Part shown: positions 15,084 through 22,143 of the stretch, one piece after another
How the letters are laid out: the number at the start of each line of letters is the position of its first letter
Numbering within the stretch: position 1 is the first letter of the stretch
From: Enhydrobacter sp.
Lineage (GTDB): Bacteria > Pseudomonadota > Alphaproteobacteria > Reyranellales > Reyranellaceae
Assembly (NCBI GenBank): GCA_026126105.1
Contig: JAHCJV010000063.1
Location: forward strand, 1 to 34,154
Length of the DNA: 34,154 nucleotides
Direction of reading: 5' to 3'
The notes under the pieces: generated by a model
Seen by the model: the letters and a program-made list of their open reading frames with translations, nothing else
What the model was told of the DNA's origin: nothing
The model's database searches: none
Program-made: the position numbers and the translations under genes

Positions 15084-15887
15084 ATGGCCGACTACGCCAA
15101 CATCTCGCTCGCGCGCGACGGCGCGGTGGCTCGGCTGACTCTTAATCGGCCCGACCGGCGCAACGCGCTGACCCATGCCATGATGCTCGAGCTGGAAGAT
15201 GCGTTCGGCCGGGTACGCAACGACACCAGCTGCCGCGTGCTCGTGCTGCGCGGCGCCGGCGGGCACTTCTCCGCCGGTGGCGATCTCGACGCGATGGCCG
15301 ACATGCCGCCGCAGCCCGCCGACCGAACGACCGACCCGCTGATCGCGGCCTATCGTCAGTTCGGCGACGCGCTGCTGGCGTTGAACAACCTGCCGCAGGC
15401 GACGGTGGCTATCGTTGAGGGCTCGGCGGTGGGCGGCGGCTTCGGCATGGCCTGTTGCTCGGACGTCGTCATCCTGCACGAGAGCGCGCGCTTCGGCATG
15501 CCGGAGCCGAAGGTCGGCTTCATCCCCTCGCAGATCATTCCCTTCGTGGTGCGGCGGATCGGGGCAGGCCCGGCCCGCGATCTCGCCGTCACCGGGCGCG
15601 TGATCGATGCGGCCGAGGCGAGGCGGCTCGGCGTCGGCAGCCATCTCTGCGCCGGGATCGCGGACATCAACCGCGCCCTCAAGGCGGTGCTCGACGACGT
15701 GCTGAAGCTCGAACCGACGGCTGTGGCGGAAGTGAAGCGTCTGGTGCTGTCCTGCGCCACGAAGGATGATCCCGCCGTGCTCGACGATGCGGCCGCCAGC
15801 CTGGTCGGCCTGCTGCGCCGTCCGCAGGCGAGGGAAGGCATCGAGGCTTTCAAGAGCAAGACGGTTCCCTCTTGGGGAAGGGGATAG
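15084..15887 (+). CDS. Enoyl-CoA hydratase/isomerase family protein
   Basis: The 267-residue protein has the crotonase fold. The oxyanion-hole segments are HFSAGGD (61-67) and VGGGFGM (116-122), followed by the FGMPEPKVGFIPS strand. By alignment with rat crotonase, the glutamate equivalent to Glu164 is present (Glu141), but the Glu144 position is Gly121. It may therefore be a hydratase acting with one acid, an isomerase, a hydrolase or another crotonase-fold activity. The ATG at 15084 is used; a TTG two codons earlier is less likely. It is followed 4 bases later by a TauD-type dioxygenase, so the two form an operon, possibly for breakdown of a branched or aromatic acid. Confidence 0.88.
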   Translation: MADYANISLARDGAVARLTLNRPDRRNALTHAMMLELEDAFGRVRNDTSCRVLVLRGAGGHFSAGGDLDAMADMPPQPADRTTDPLIAAYRQFGDALLALNNLPQATVAIVEGSAVGGGFGMACCSDVVILHESARFGMPEPKVGFIPSQIIPFVVRRIGAGPARDLAVTGRVIDAAEARRLGVGSHLCAGIADINRALKAVLDDVLKLEPTAVAEVKRLVLSCATKDDPAVLDDAAASLVGLLRRPQAREGIEAFKSKTVPSWGRG

Positions 15888-15891
15888 AGCG

Positions 15892-16734
15892 ATGAAGAAT
15901 TACCGGCACATCGAGGTGAGGCCGATCTCGGGCGCGCTTGGCGCGGAAATCTCCGGCGTCGACATGGCGCGGGATCTCGATGCCGAGGTCGTGTCGGAAG
16001 TGCGCCACGCGCTGCTCGAGCACCTGGTGATTTTCCTGCGTGACCAGAAAGCCACGCCGCTGCAGCAGCTCGCCTTCGCGAAGAAGTTCGGCGAGCCGGT
16101 CGAGTATCCTCAGCTCAAGGGGCTGCCCGAGTCGCCGTTCATCACGCCGGTGGTGAAGCTGGAGCACGAGCGCAACAACTTCGGCGGCATCTGGCATTCG
16201 GACACGACCTACCTGCCGAATCCGCCGATGGGCAGCATGCTGCTGGCGCGCGAGGTGCCGCCCTACGGCGGCGACACGCTGTTCGCCAACCAGTATCTCG
16301 CCTACGAGGCTCTCTCGGAGGGGCTGAGGCAGACGCTCGACGGCCTGATCGGAGTCAGCGCGTCGTCCAAGGCCGATGTCTCCAAGACGCGCGAGGATGC
16401 GCTCAAGCAGGCCGGCGCGGGCGCGACGCCAAAGAACCTGGAAGCCGAGCATCCCATCGTGCGCACCCATCCCGAGACGGGCCGCAAGGCGCTCTATACG
16501 TCGGTGGCGCATACATCGCACTTCAAGGGCTGGACGGAGAAGGAGAGCCTGCCGCTGCTGCAGTTCCTCTGGGAGCACCAGGTCAAGCCGGAGTTCACCT
16601 GCCGCTTCAGCTGGAAGGTCGGCTCGCTCGCCTTCTGGGACAATCGCTGCGCGATGCACAATCCGGTCAACGACTATCACGGCTTCCGCCGCGTCATGCA
16701 TCGCATCACCCTGGCGGGAGACAAGCCGCGCTGA
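15892..16734 (+). CDS. TauD/TfdA family Fe(II)/2-oxoglutarate dioxygenase
   Basis: The 280-residue enzyme has the TauD fold. The facial triad is His102-x-Asp104 (GIWHSDTTY) and His256 (CAMHNPVNDY), and the 2-oxoglutarate carboxylate arginine lies in the RRVMHRI segment (266-271). Related enzymes hydroxylate taurine, alkylsulfates or 2,4-D to cause substrate cleavage; the pocket gives no sure choice. The start ATG has a GGGATAGAGCG ribosome-binding-like stretch and sits 4 bases after the crotonase-fold gene, so the two are coupled. Its 3' end overlaps the convergent methionyl-tRNA synthetase gene by 29 bases (16706-16734). The frame is open upstream, but that stretch is the neighbouring gene. 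Confidence 0.92.
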   Translation: MKNYRHIEVRPISGALGAEISGVDMARDLDAEVVSEVRHALLEHLVIFLRDQKATPLQQLAFAKKFGEPVEYPQLKGLPESPFITPVVKLEHERNNFGGIWHSDTTYLPNPPMGSMLLAREVPPYGGDTLFANQYLAYEALSEGLRQTLDGLIGVSASSKADVSKTREDALKQAGAGATPKNLEAEHPIVRTHPETGRKALYTSVAHTSHFKGWTEKESLPLLQFLWEHQVKPEFTCRFSWKVGSLAFWDNRCAMHNPVNDYHGFRRVMHRITLAGDKPR

Positions 16735-18328
16735 TCTTCGGGAACAGCACGGGCGGCACCCGGATGCGGCGGCCGGCGGGCAGGGAGTCCGTGGCTGTCG
16801 GCCAGACGACCGGCTCGCCGATGCAGTCGAGCACGTCCTTGGCGGCGAAGGGAATGAACGGCCAGGCGACGAGGGCTGCGATCCTCACCAGGTTCTGACC
16901 GGCATGGACGATCGTGGCGGCACGCTTTCTGTCCGTCCTGATCACGGTCCACGGCGCCGCCTCGCTGAGATAGGCGTTCGCAAGCCTCCAGATCGAACGG
17001 ACTTCCTCGGCGGCCTTTCGGAACGCCAGAGCTTCGTGATGGGCGCGCAGGCTGACGAGGCGGGCGTCGAGAGCGAGGACGAGTTGCCGCTCCAGCGGGC
17101 CCGGCTCGCTGGGCTCCGGCACCGTCGACTCGAAGCGAGCCGCGGCAAAGGACAGGCAGCGATTGACGAGGTTGCCGAACACGTCGCCCAGATCCTTGTT
17201 CACGCCATCGACGAAGCGTTCGATGGTGAAGTCGGTATCGCTGTTCTCCGGCACGTTGGCGGCGAGCCACCAGCGCCAGCAATCGGCGGGGCACGCCTCG
17301 AGAGCCGTGTCGGTGAAGAGGCCGCGCCGGCCGCTGGTAGAGAACTTCCCGCCCTCGAAGGTCAGCCAGTTGAAGCCCTTGATGACATCGACCGGCTTGA
17401 AGGGAAGGCCGGAGCCGAGCAGCGTCGCGGGGAAGCTGATCGCATGGAACGGCACGTTGTCCTTGGCGAGGAACTGCAGGTAGCGCACGTCGTCGGACTG
17501 CCACCAGGTTCGCCAGTCGTCGCGCGCCTCGGCGGCAGCAGCGATGTAGCCGATGGGGGCGTCGAACCAGACGTAGAAGACCTTGTCCTCGAACCCTGCC
17601 TTTGGCACCGGCACACCCCAGTCGAGATCGCGGGTGATGCAGCGGTCCCGCAGCCCTTCGTCGAGCCACTTCTGCGCAATCGACCGAACCAGTGGCGGCC
17701 AGTTACAGCGCGTGGCGAGCCAGTCGCGAAGCCGGCCCTCGAGTGCCGCGAGCTTCAGGAAGAGGTGACGCGTCTCGCGGAACTCGATGTCGGTCGCCCC
17801 TGAAATCGCCGAGTACGGATTCACGAGATCCGCCGGATCGAGCAGCCGGGTGCAAGCTTCGCACTGATCGCCCCGGGCGTTGGGGCTGGCGCAATGCGGG
17901 CAGGTGCCGACGATGTAGCGATCGGGCAGGAAACGGCCGTCGGTCGGCGAGTAGGCCTGCCGGATGGTCCGGGACTCGATGAAGCCCGCGGCATCGAGCG
18001 CCAGGAAAATCTCCTGTGTCAGCTTGCGATTCGCGTCGCCGGACGTTCGCGAGAAATGGTCGAACGAGAGCCCGAAGCGGCGATAGATGTCCGCCTGCAC
18101 CGCGTGCTGGCGCGCGCAGTAGTCGGCGACGGGCAGGCCTGCTGCCTGCGCCGCCAGCTCGGCCGGCGTGCCGTGCTCGTCGGTGCCACAGAGGAACAGC
18201 ACCTCGTGTCCGGTCTGCCGCCTGAAGCGGGCATGGATATCGGCCGGCAGCAGCGAACCGGCGAGGTTGCCCAGATGCTTGACGCCGTTGACGTAGGGTA
18301 GCGCGCTGGTGATCAGAAATTTGGTCAT
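16706..18328 (-). CDS. metG: Methionyl-tRNA synthetase, eukaryote-like type
   Basis: This 540-residue class I synthetase charges tRNA-Met. Landmarks are the HIGH-type motif as HLGN (18-21), a zinc knuckle with Cys143, 146, 156 and 159 (CPHC...CEAC), the methionine-site segment FEDKVFYVWFDAPIGY (246-261) and the KMSKS loop as KFSTS (328-332). From memory, segments such as ITSALPYVN, RCITRDL.WG.PVP and LAKDNVPFH match human cytosolic MetRS more closely than the usual short alphaproteobacterial enzyme (KMSKS, PHIGH). It lacks the C-terminal tRNA-binding (Trbp111-like) domain. The second lysine of KMSKS, which aids Met-AMP formation, is Thr here. The ATG at 18328 has GGAGAG four bases away. This may be an additional, acquired copy; a housekeeping role cannot be excluded. 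Confidence 0.9.
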   Translation of the reverse strand: MTKFLITSALPYVNGVKHLGNLAGSLLPADIHARFRRQTGHEVLFLCGTDEHGTPAELAAQAAGLPVADYCARQHAVQADIYRRFGLSFDHFSRTSGDANRKLTQEIFLALDAAGFIESRTIRQAYSPTDGRFLPDRYIVGTCPHCASPNARGDQCEACTRLLDPADLVNPYSAISGATDIEFRETRHLFLKLAALEGRLRDWLATRCNWPPLVRSIAQKWLDEGLRDRCITRDLDWGVPVPKAGFEDKVFYVWFDAPIGYIAAAAEARDDWRTWWQSDDVRYLQFLAKDNVPFHAISFPATLLGSGLPFKPVDVIKGFNWLTFEGGKFSTSGRRGLFTDTALEACPADCWRWWLAANVPENSDTDFTIERFVDGVNKDLGDVFGNLVNRCLSFAAARFESTVPEPSEPGPLERQLVLALDARLVSLRAHHEALAFRKAAEEVRSIWRLANAYLSEAAPWTVIRTDRKRAATIVHAGQNLVRIAALVAWPFIPFAAKDVLDCIGEPVVWPTATDSLPAGRRIRVPPVLFPKISAACLPPG

Positions 18329-18339
18329 GGAACTCTCCG

Positions 18340-18353
18340 GCCCCTTGCGGGGC
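18340..18353 (-). other. GNRA-capped hairpin beside the metG ribosome binding site
   Basis: On the minus strand the sequence reads GCCCC-GCAA-GGGGC: a five-base-pair stem with a GCAA tetraloop. Its 3' arm ends one base before the Shine-Dalgarno GGAGAG, leaving that site single-stranded when the hairpin forms. It uses bases that also belong to the long inverted repeat, so the two folds compete. Confidence 0.6.
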
Positions 18354-18376
18354 TATTCGTGCCGTTTGCGGACATG

Positions 18377-18401
18377 AAAAAGCCCTTCGCGCAGGAAGGG
18401 C
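18377..18401 (-). terminator. Intrinsic terminator upstream of metG
   Basis: On the minus strand, GCCCTTC (18401-18395), a six-base loop and GAAGGGC (18388-18382) form a seven-pair stem followed directly by TTTTT (18381-18377). It lies 48 bases before the metG start codon and 120 bases after the acylase stop. I see no promoter in those 48 bases, so metG transcription probably reads through it. It either ends the acylase transcript or acts as a conditional terminator for metG. Confidence 0.82.
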
Positions 18402-18435
18402 CGGAGAGAGCGATCAGGCTTCTAGCACCCGCGCG

Positions 18436-18525
18436 TCAGTGTTCCGTCCCATCCTGCCGAAGGGCACGGCGCATTCGAGGCGTGAAGCAGCGAGCAACGA
18501 ACATGGCGGGAATATCGCCGCTCAT
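18436..18525 (-). CDS. Possible 29-codon leader ORF before metG
   Basis: A short frame starts at an ATG whose TGA-containing ATGA overlaps the acylase stop, and ends 35 bases before the terminator stem. It has methionine codons at positions 1, 8 and 18. No clear Shine-Dalgarno is present, but the ATGA overlap allows reinitiation. It could be a leader peptide linking translation to termination; it may equally be chance. Confidence 0.22.
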   Translation of the reverse strand: MSGDIPAMFVARCFTPRMRRALRQDGTEH

Positions 18526-20987
18526 TGCCCGTCGGTCAAACGGGCGGCCGGAGTGAGCGTCGTGATGCCCACGGCGTTGCGGACGAGTTCGGCGCGGGTG
18601 CCCATGATCTCGACGTAGCGGAGTGACTGCCAGCTCTCGACGAAGTTGTGCGACCAGCGCGAAAGCATGTTGCCGGATTGTCCAAGCGGGATGGCGAAGC
18701 GGCTGTTGTCGAGATCGCTGAAATCGTAGACCGCTCGGTAGCCAGCGCCGTGCACCGCCTCGAACGGCCTGGGGCCGCGATAGCTCGGATTGGCGCGGTT
18801 GAGGGTGTTCGCGCCGCCGTCGGAGGGGAAGCGCACCGACGCCACGTCGCGCAGCAGCGGAACGGCGTCGAACAGGGGATGGCGGTGGGCGGCCGGATGC
18901 GCGATGCCCCACTGCCAGCTCTCGATGTCGGCGCCCTGCCGGCGCGAAATCCAGTCGAGCGCGCGCTCGAGCGCTGCCGCGATCACGTCGTCGCAGCTCT
19001 CGACGGCCGCGGTCCCCGGATCGTCGCACCATTCGGGCTTGTCGCGCAGGATGCGCTGGATCAGCTGCAGGTTGGGCGCGGCGAGGCTGGGGAAGAGATC
19101 ATCGCCCAGCCGGGCGGCGAGCAGGCCGCGCTGCAACTCCCAGGTCCAGGCGTCGTAGATCAGCGGCTCGGGCCGGCGCGCCAGCATGAAGCGGTTCCAG
19201 CGGCCCATCATGTCGCGCACCCTGGCCGCGCGCAGGTTGCGTGCGGCAGGTTTCAGCAGCAGCGGCACTATCTCCGCCGCGTCGGCGGAAAGATTGTCGG
19301 CCTGGATGGCGATCATGCCGTAGACCGGGTGGCGCTCGACTTCCCGCAGCAGCTGGTTGGCGCGGCGCTGGCGATAGGGTGCCGCCCAGTCGCGGGTGAT
19401 GAAATAGCGGTAGTCGTCGGGCACCAGCCGGGCGTTGGCATTGACGATGATGCCGCTCGCCGGGTTGTAGACCCGCGGCAGATCGTCGAACGGCACGAAG
19501 CCTGCCCAGTCGTATTCGCCGGTCCAGCCGGGCGACGGCAGGGAGCCGTCGCCCTTGCGCCGGATCGGGATCCGCGCCGGCGATATCAGGCCGATGTTGC
19601 CCGCGGTGTCGGCATAGACGACGTTCTGCATCGGCGTGACGACGCGGCGCGTGGCCGCGAGGAAGTCGTTCCAGTTGTGCGCCTGGCTGATGCGCAGCAG
19701 GCCCTCTAGCGAGGTGTCGCCACCATCGAGCGCCGTCGCCTGCAGCGCGAGCACATGCCCGGCCGGCGCATAGTCGTTGGGCTGGCGCGCGAAATCGTCG
19801 ATCACCACGCCGTGACGGGTGCTGCGCACCCGAAGGCGCACCGGCTCGCCCCACAGGACGTTGATCGTCTCCTCGCGAACGGCGAACGGGCGGGCGCCGT
19901 CCGGTGTCAGGTAGCGCCCGGGATCGGTCGGATCGACGCGCTCGACGAACAGATCCTGGCTGTCGAGGTTGGTGGTGGTGAAGCCCCAGCCGATCGTGCC
20001 GTTGTGGCCGAGCACGACGCCGGGCGAGCCCGGCGAGGTCGCGCCGCGGATGTCGAAGCCCGGCCCGACCAGGCGGGCGAGAAACCAGGTGCCCGGAAAG
20101 CCGAGCGAGAGGTGCGGGTCGTTGGCGAGCAGCGGCTTGCCCGACACCGAATGCGCGCCGGACAGGACCCATTCGTTCGAGGCCTCGCGCTTGCGCGTCG
20201 CCAGGTTGTCGGTCGCGCGATAGAGCCGGTCGAGGTCGATTCCGTTCAGCGCCTCGTTGACCAGCGACAGGGTGGCGTCGCGGCCCTCGCCCGGGGAATC
20301 CATCAGGAACCTGGTGGCCTCGTCGCCGACCTTGCGGGCGAGCCGCATGCGCAACAGCTCGCCGCGCCAGTTGCCGTCGAGGCCGAGCGCCATGATCTTC
20401 GCCCAGACCATCGAATCGGCCGGCTGCCACGCGTCTGGCCGGTAGCTTCCCAGCGACAGCAGCTTGACCAGGGTGAGCTCTAGTCCGAATTGCTGGTTGT
20501 CGGCGATCAGCCAGGCGTTCACGCCCGCGGCGTAGGCCTCGAGCACGGAGCGGATCGCGGGCGAGAGCGCGCCGACGCTGTCGGAAGCGGCGCGATAGAG
20601 CCCGAGTCCACGCATCGTGCGATCGGTTTCCACGATGCCGCTGCCGGCGATCGCGGCAGGCACGATCTCGGACAGGCGGCCCTGGCCCAGCCGGCGCATC
20701 ATCTCCATCTGCCAGAAGCGGTCCTGGGCATGGACGAAGCCCAGGCCGAAGGCGGCATCCTCGATCGAGCCGGCGATAATGTGCGGAATCGCCTGCTTGT
20801 CGCGCACGATCTCGACCGACGCCTTCAACCCCTTGGCGTCGAGACGCCCGGCATAGGCAGGCAGGGCGCCGCGCACCTGGAAATAGACGCCGGCGCAGAA
20901 GACGAGCACGGCCAGCACGAGGCCGGCCAGCAGCTTTGCCAGGCCGGCGGTAAGGCGGACGAGCGCCCGCACCGGATTAGCCGCCAA
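18522..20987 (-). CDS. Penicillin acylase family Ntn-hydrolase
   Basis: The ~821-residue protein is of the penicillin amidase/acyl-homoserine-lactone acylase family, which cleaves amide-linked acyl groups and matures by self-cleavage. The alpha-chain part has the FVHAQDRFWQMEMMRRLGQGRLSE signature (84-107). The nucleophile is likely Ser270 at the start of SNEWVLSGAHSVSGKPLLANDPHL, where the beta chain would begin. Residues 12-37 form one hydrophobic segment, so it is membrane-anchored or exported. The start is uncertain: a TTG at 20987 overlaps the upstream stop codon by 11 bases, and a GTG at 20972 is an alternative; neither has a strong ribosome binding site. It is coupled to the CaiB gene. 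Substrate unknown. Confidence 0.88.
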   Translation of the reverse strand: MAANPVRALVRLTAGLAKLLAGLVLAVLVFCAGVYFQVRGALPAYAGRLDAKGLKASVEIVRDKQAIPHIIAGSIEDAAFGLGFVHAQDRFWQMEMMRRLGQGRLSEIVPAAIAGSGIVETDRTMRGLGLYRAASDSVGALSPAIRSVLEAYAAGVNAWLIADNQQFGLELTLVKLLSLGSYRPDAWQPADSMVWAKIMALGLDGNWRGELLRMRLARKVGDEATRFLMDSPGEGRDATLSLVNEALNGIDLDRLYRATDNLATRKREASNEWVLSGAHSVSGKPLLANDPHLSLGFPGTWFLARLVGPGFDIRGATSPGSPGVVLGHNGTIGWGFTTTNLDSQDLFVERVDPTDPGRYLTPDGARPFAVREETINVLWGEPVRLRVRSTRHGVVIDDFARQPNDYAPAGHVLALQATALDGGDTSLEGLLRISQAHNWNDFLAATRRVVTPMQNVVYADTAGNIGLISPARIPIRRKGDGSLPSPGWTGEYDWAGFVPFDDLPRVYNPASGIIVNANARLVPDDYRYFITRDWAAPYRQRRANQLLREVERHPVYGMIAIQADNLSADAAEIVPLLLKPAARNLRAARVRDMMGRWNRFMLARRPEPLIYDAWTWELQRGLLAARLGDDLFPSLAAPNLQLIQRILRDKPEWCDDPGTAAVESCDDVIAAALERALDWISRRQGADIESWQWGIAHPAAHRHPLFDAVPLLRDVASVRFPSDGGANTLNRANPSYRGPRPFEAVHGAGYRAVYDFSDLDNSRFAIPLGQSGNMLSRWSHNFVESWQSLRYVEIMGTRAELVRNAVGITTLTPAARLTDGQ

Positions 20988-22134
20988 TATAGGAGAGGAT
21001 GGCGGCGCGGTCGGCGTCGAGATCGGGCGCGGCGCGGCGGGTCGTCGGATCGGCGAAGGCGGACATCTTGAGCGGATTGCCGGCGAGCTTCAGCGTGCCG
21101 CCGCTGCCGTCGGGGACCTCGACCAGCATGTTGCGCGCCGCGACCTGGGGATGGGCGATCGCCTGCTCGATGTTGTTGATCGGCCCGCACGGCACGCCGG
21201 CCTTGGAGACGACCTCGATCCAGTGCGCCGTCGGCCGGCCCTTGAGCACCGACTCGATCGCGATTTCGAGCTGCTTGTGGTGCTTCTGGCGCAGCGCGTT
21301 CGACTTGTAGTCGGGGCTGGAGGCGAGGCCCTCGAGCCCAAGCGCGCCGCACATCTTGACGAACAGGCTGTCGTTGCCGGCCGCGATGATGATCGCGCCG
21401 TCGGCCGTCTTGAAAGCCTGGAACGGCGTGATCGTCGGATGGCGCGCGCCGAGCGGGCCGGGAATTTCACCCTCGACCGTGTAGCGCATGATCGCGTTCT
21501 CGAGCAGCGCGAGTTGGCAGTCGAACATGGCGATGTCGACCTTGGTGCTCTCGCCGGTCTTCATCCGATGGACCAGTGCGGCGTTCACCGCGACCGCCGT
21601 GTACAGGCCCGCGCCGATGTCGCCGATCGACATCCCGACCCGGGACGGCGGCTGGCCCTCGTTGCCGGTGATGCTCATGATCCCGCCCATGCCCTGCATG
21701 ACCATGTCGTAGGCGGGGTCCTTCGAGTTCGGACCGGTATGGCCGAAGCCCGACGCCGAGGCGTAGATCAGCTTGGGATACTTGGGATGCAGCGTTTCCC
21801 AGCCGTAACCCAGCTTCTCCATCGTGCCGGGCCGGAAGTTCTCGACGACAACGTCGGCCTTCTCCAGCAGCTTCTCGAAGATGGCGCGGTGCTCCTCGTT
21901 CTTGAGGTCGAGCGCGATCGACTCTTTGCCGCGATTGATCGAGGCGAAATAGGTCGACTTGCCGTTGACGAACGGGCCGTACGCCCGCGCGTCGTCCCCG
22001 CCCTTGGGTGGCTCGACCTTGATCACCCGCGCACCCATTTCGGCCATGAGGAAGGTGCAGTAGGGGCCGGCGAGGATGCGCGACAGGTCGATGACGGTGA
22101 TGCCCGAGAGGGGGCCGCTGGAAGTCTGGGTCAT
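20977..22134 (-). CDS. CaiB/BaiF family CoA-transferase
   Basis: The 385-residue family III CoA-transferase moves CoA between carboxylic acids through an enzyme-bound aspartyl-CoA thioester. The likely catalytic Asp is residue 143 (DPAYDMVMQGMGG). Other family landmarks are LSRILAGPYCTFLMAEMGARVIKVEPP (17-43) and VVVENFRPGTMEKLG (95-109), with the small-domain segment TAHWIEVVSKAGVPCGPINN (near 310). Length matches the family (380-410). The ATG at 22134 lies 9 bases after the DMT transporter stop. Its stop overlaps the acylase start, so transporter, transferase and acylase look like one minus-strand operon. The acid substrate is not predictable. Confidence 0.92.
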   Translation of the reverse strand: MTQTSSGPLSGITVIDLSRILAGPYCTFLMAEMGARVIKVEPPKGGDDARAYGPFVNGKSTYFASINRGKESIALDLKNEEHRAIFEKLLEKADVVVENFRPGTMEKLGYGWETLHPKYPKLIYASASGFGHTGPNSKDPAYDMVMQGMGGIMSITGNEGQPPSRVGMSIGDIGAGLYTAVAVNAALVHRMKTGESTKVDIAMFDCQLALLENAIMRYTVEGEIPGPLGARHPTITPFQAFKTADGAIIIAAGNDSLFVKMCGALGLEGLASSPDYKSNALRQKHHKQLEIAIESVLKGRPTAHWIEVVSKAGVPCGPINNIEQAIAHPQVAARNMLVEVPDGSGGTLKLAGNPLKMSAFADPTTRRAAPDLDADRAAILSYIGG

Positions 22135-22143
22135 GCCACGGTC

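Larger units (their letters stand above)
18333..18408 (-). promoter_or_regulatory. Long-range inverted repeat pairing the terminator arm with the metG ribosome binding site
   Basis: The 11-base stretch CTCTCCGGCCC at 18333-18343 is the exact reverse complement of 18398-18408. With one bulge the match extends to 18346 and 18396. On the transcribed (minus) strand the upstream arm overlaps the 5' arm of the intrinsic terminator, and the downstream arm contains the metG Shine-Dalgarno GGAGAG (18338-18333). The long helix and the terminator hairpin cannot coexist. This is the geometry of an attenuation or translation-blocking leader; function is inferred. Confidence 0.6.

Noticed and set aside
18377..18401. 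The hairpin as an ordinary terminator of the acylase operon and nothing else.
   Set aside because: Not excluded, but it is listed as possible attenuator because its 5' arm also pairs exactly with the metG ribosome binding site and no promoter is seen between it and metG.
16706..18525. T-box or SAM-type riboswitch in front of metG.
   Set aside because: I could not find a T-box bulge sequence (TGGnACC... type), a specifier-loop layout or a SAM-riboswitch core; these need an Rfam search to exclude fully.
19099..20430. Second minus-strand frame inside the acylase gene.
   Set aside because: Shadow frame; the acylase frame carries the family motifs and catalytic Ser.
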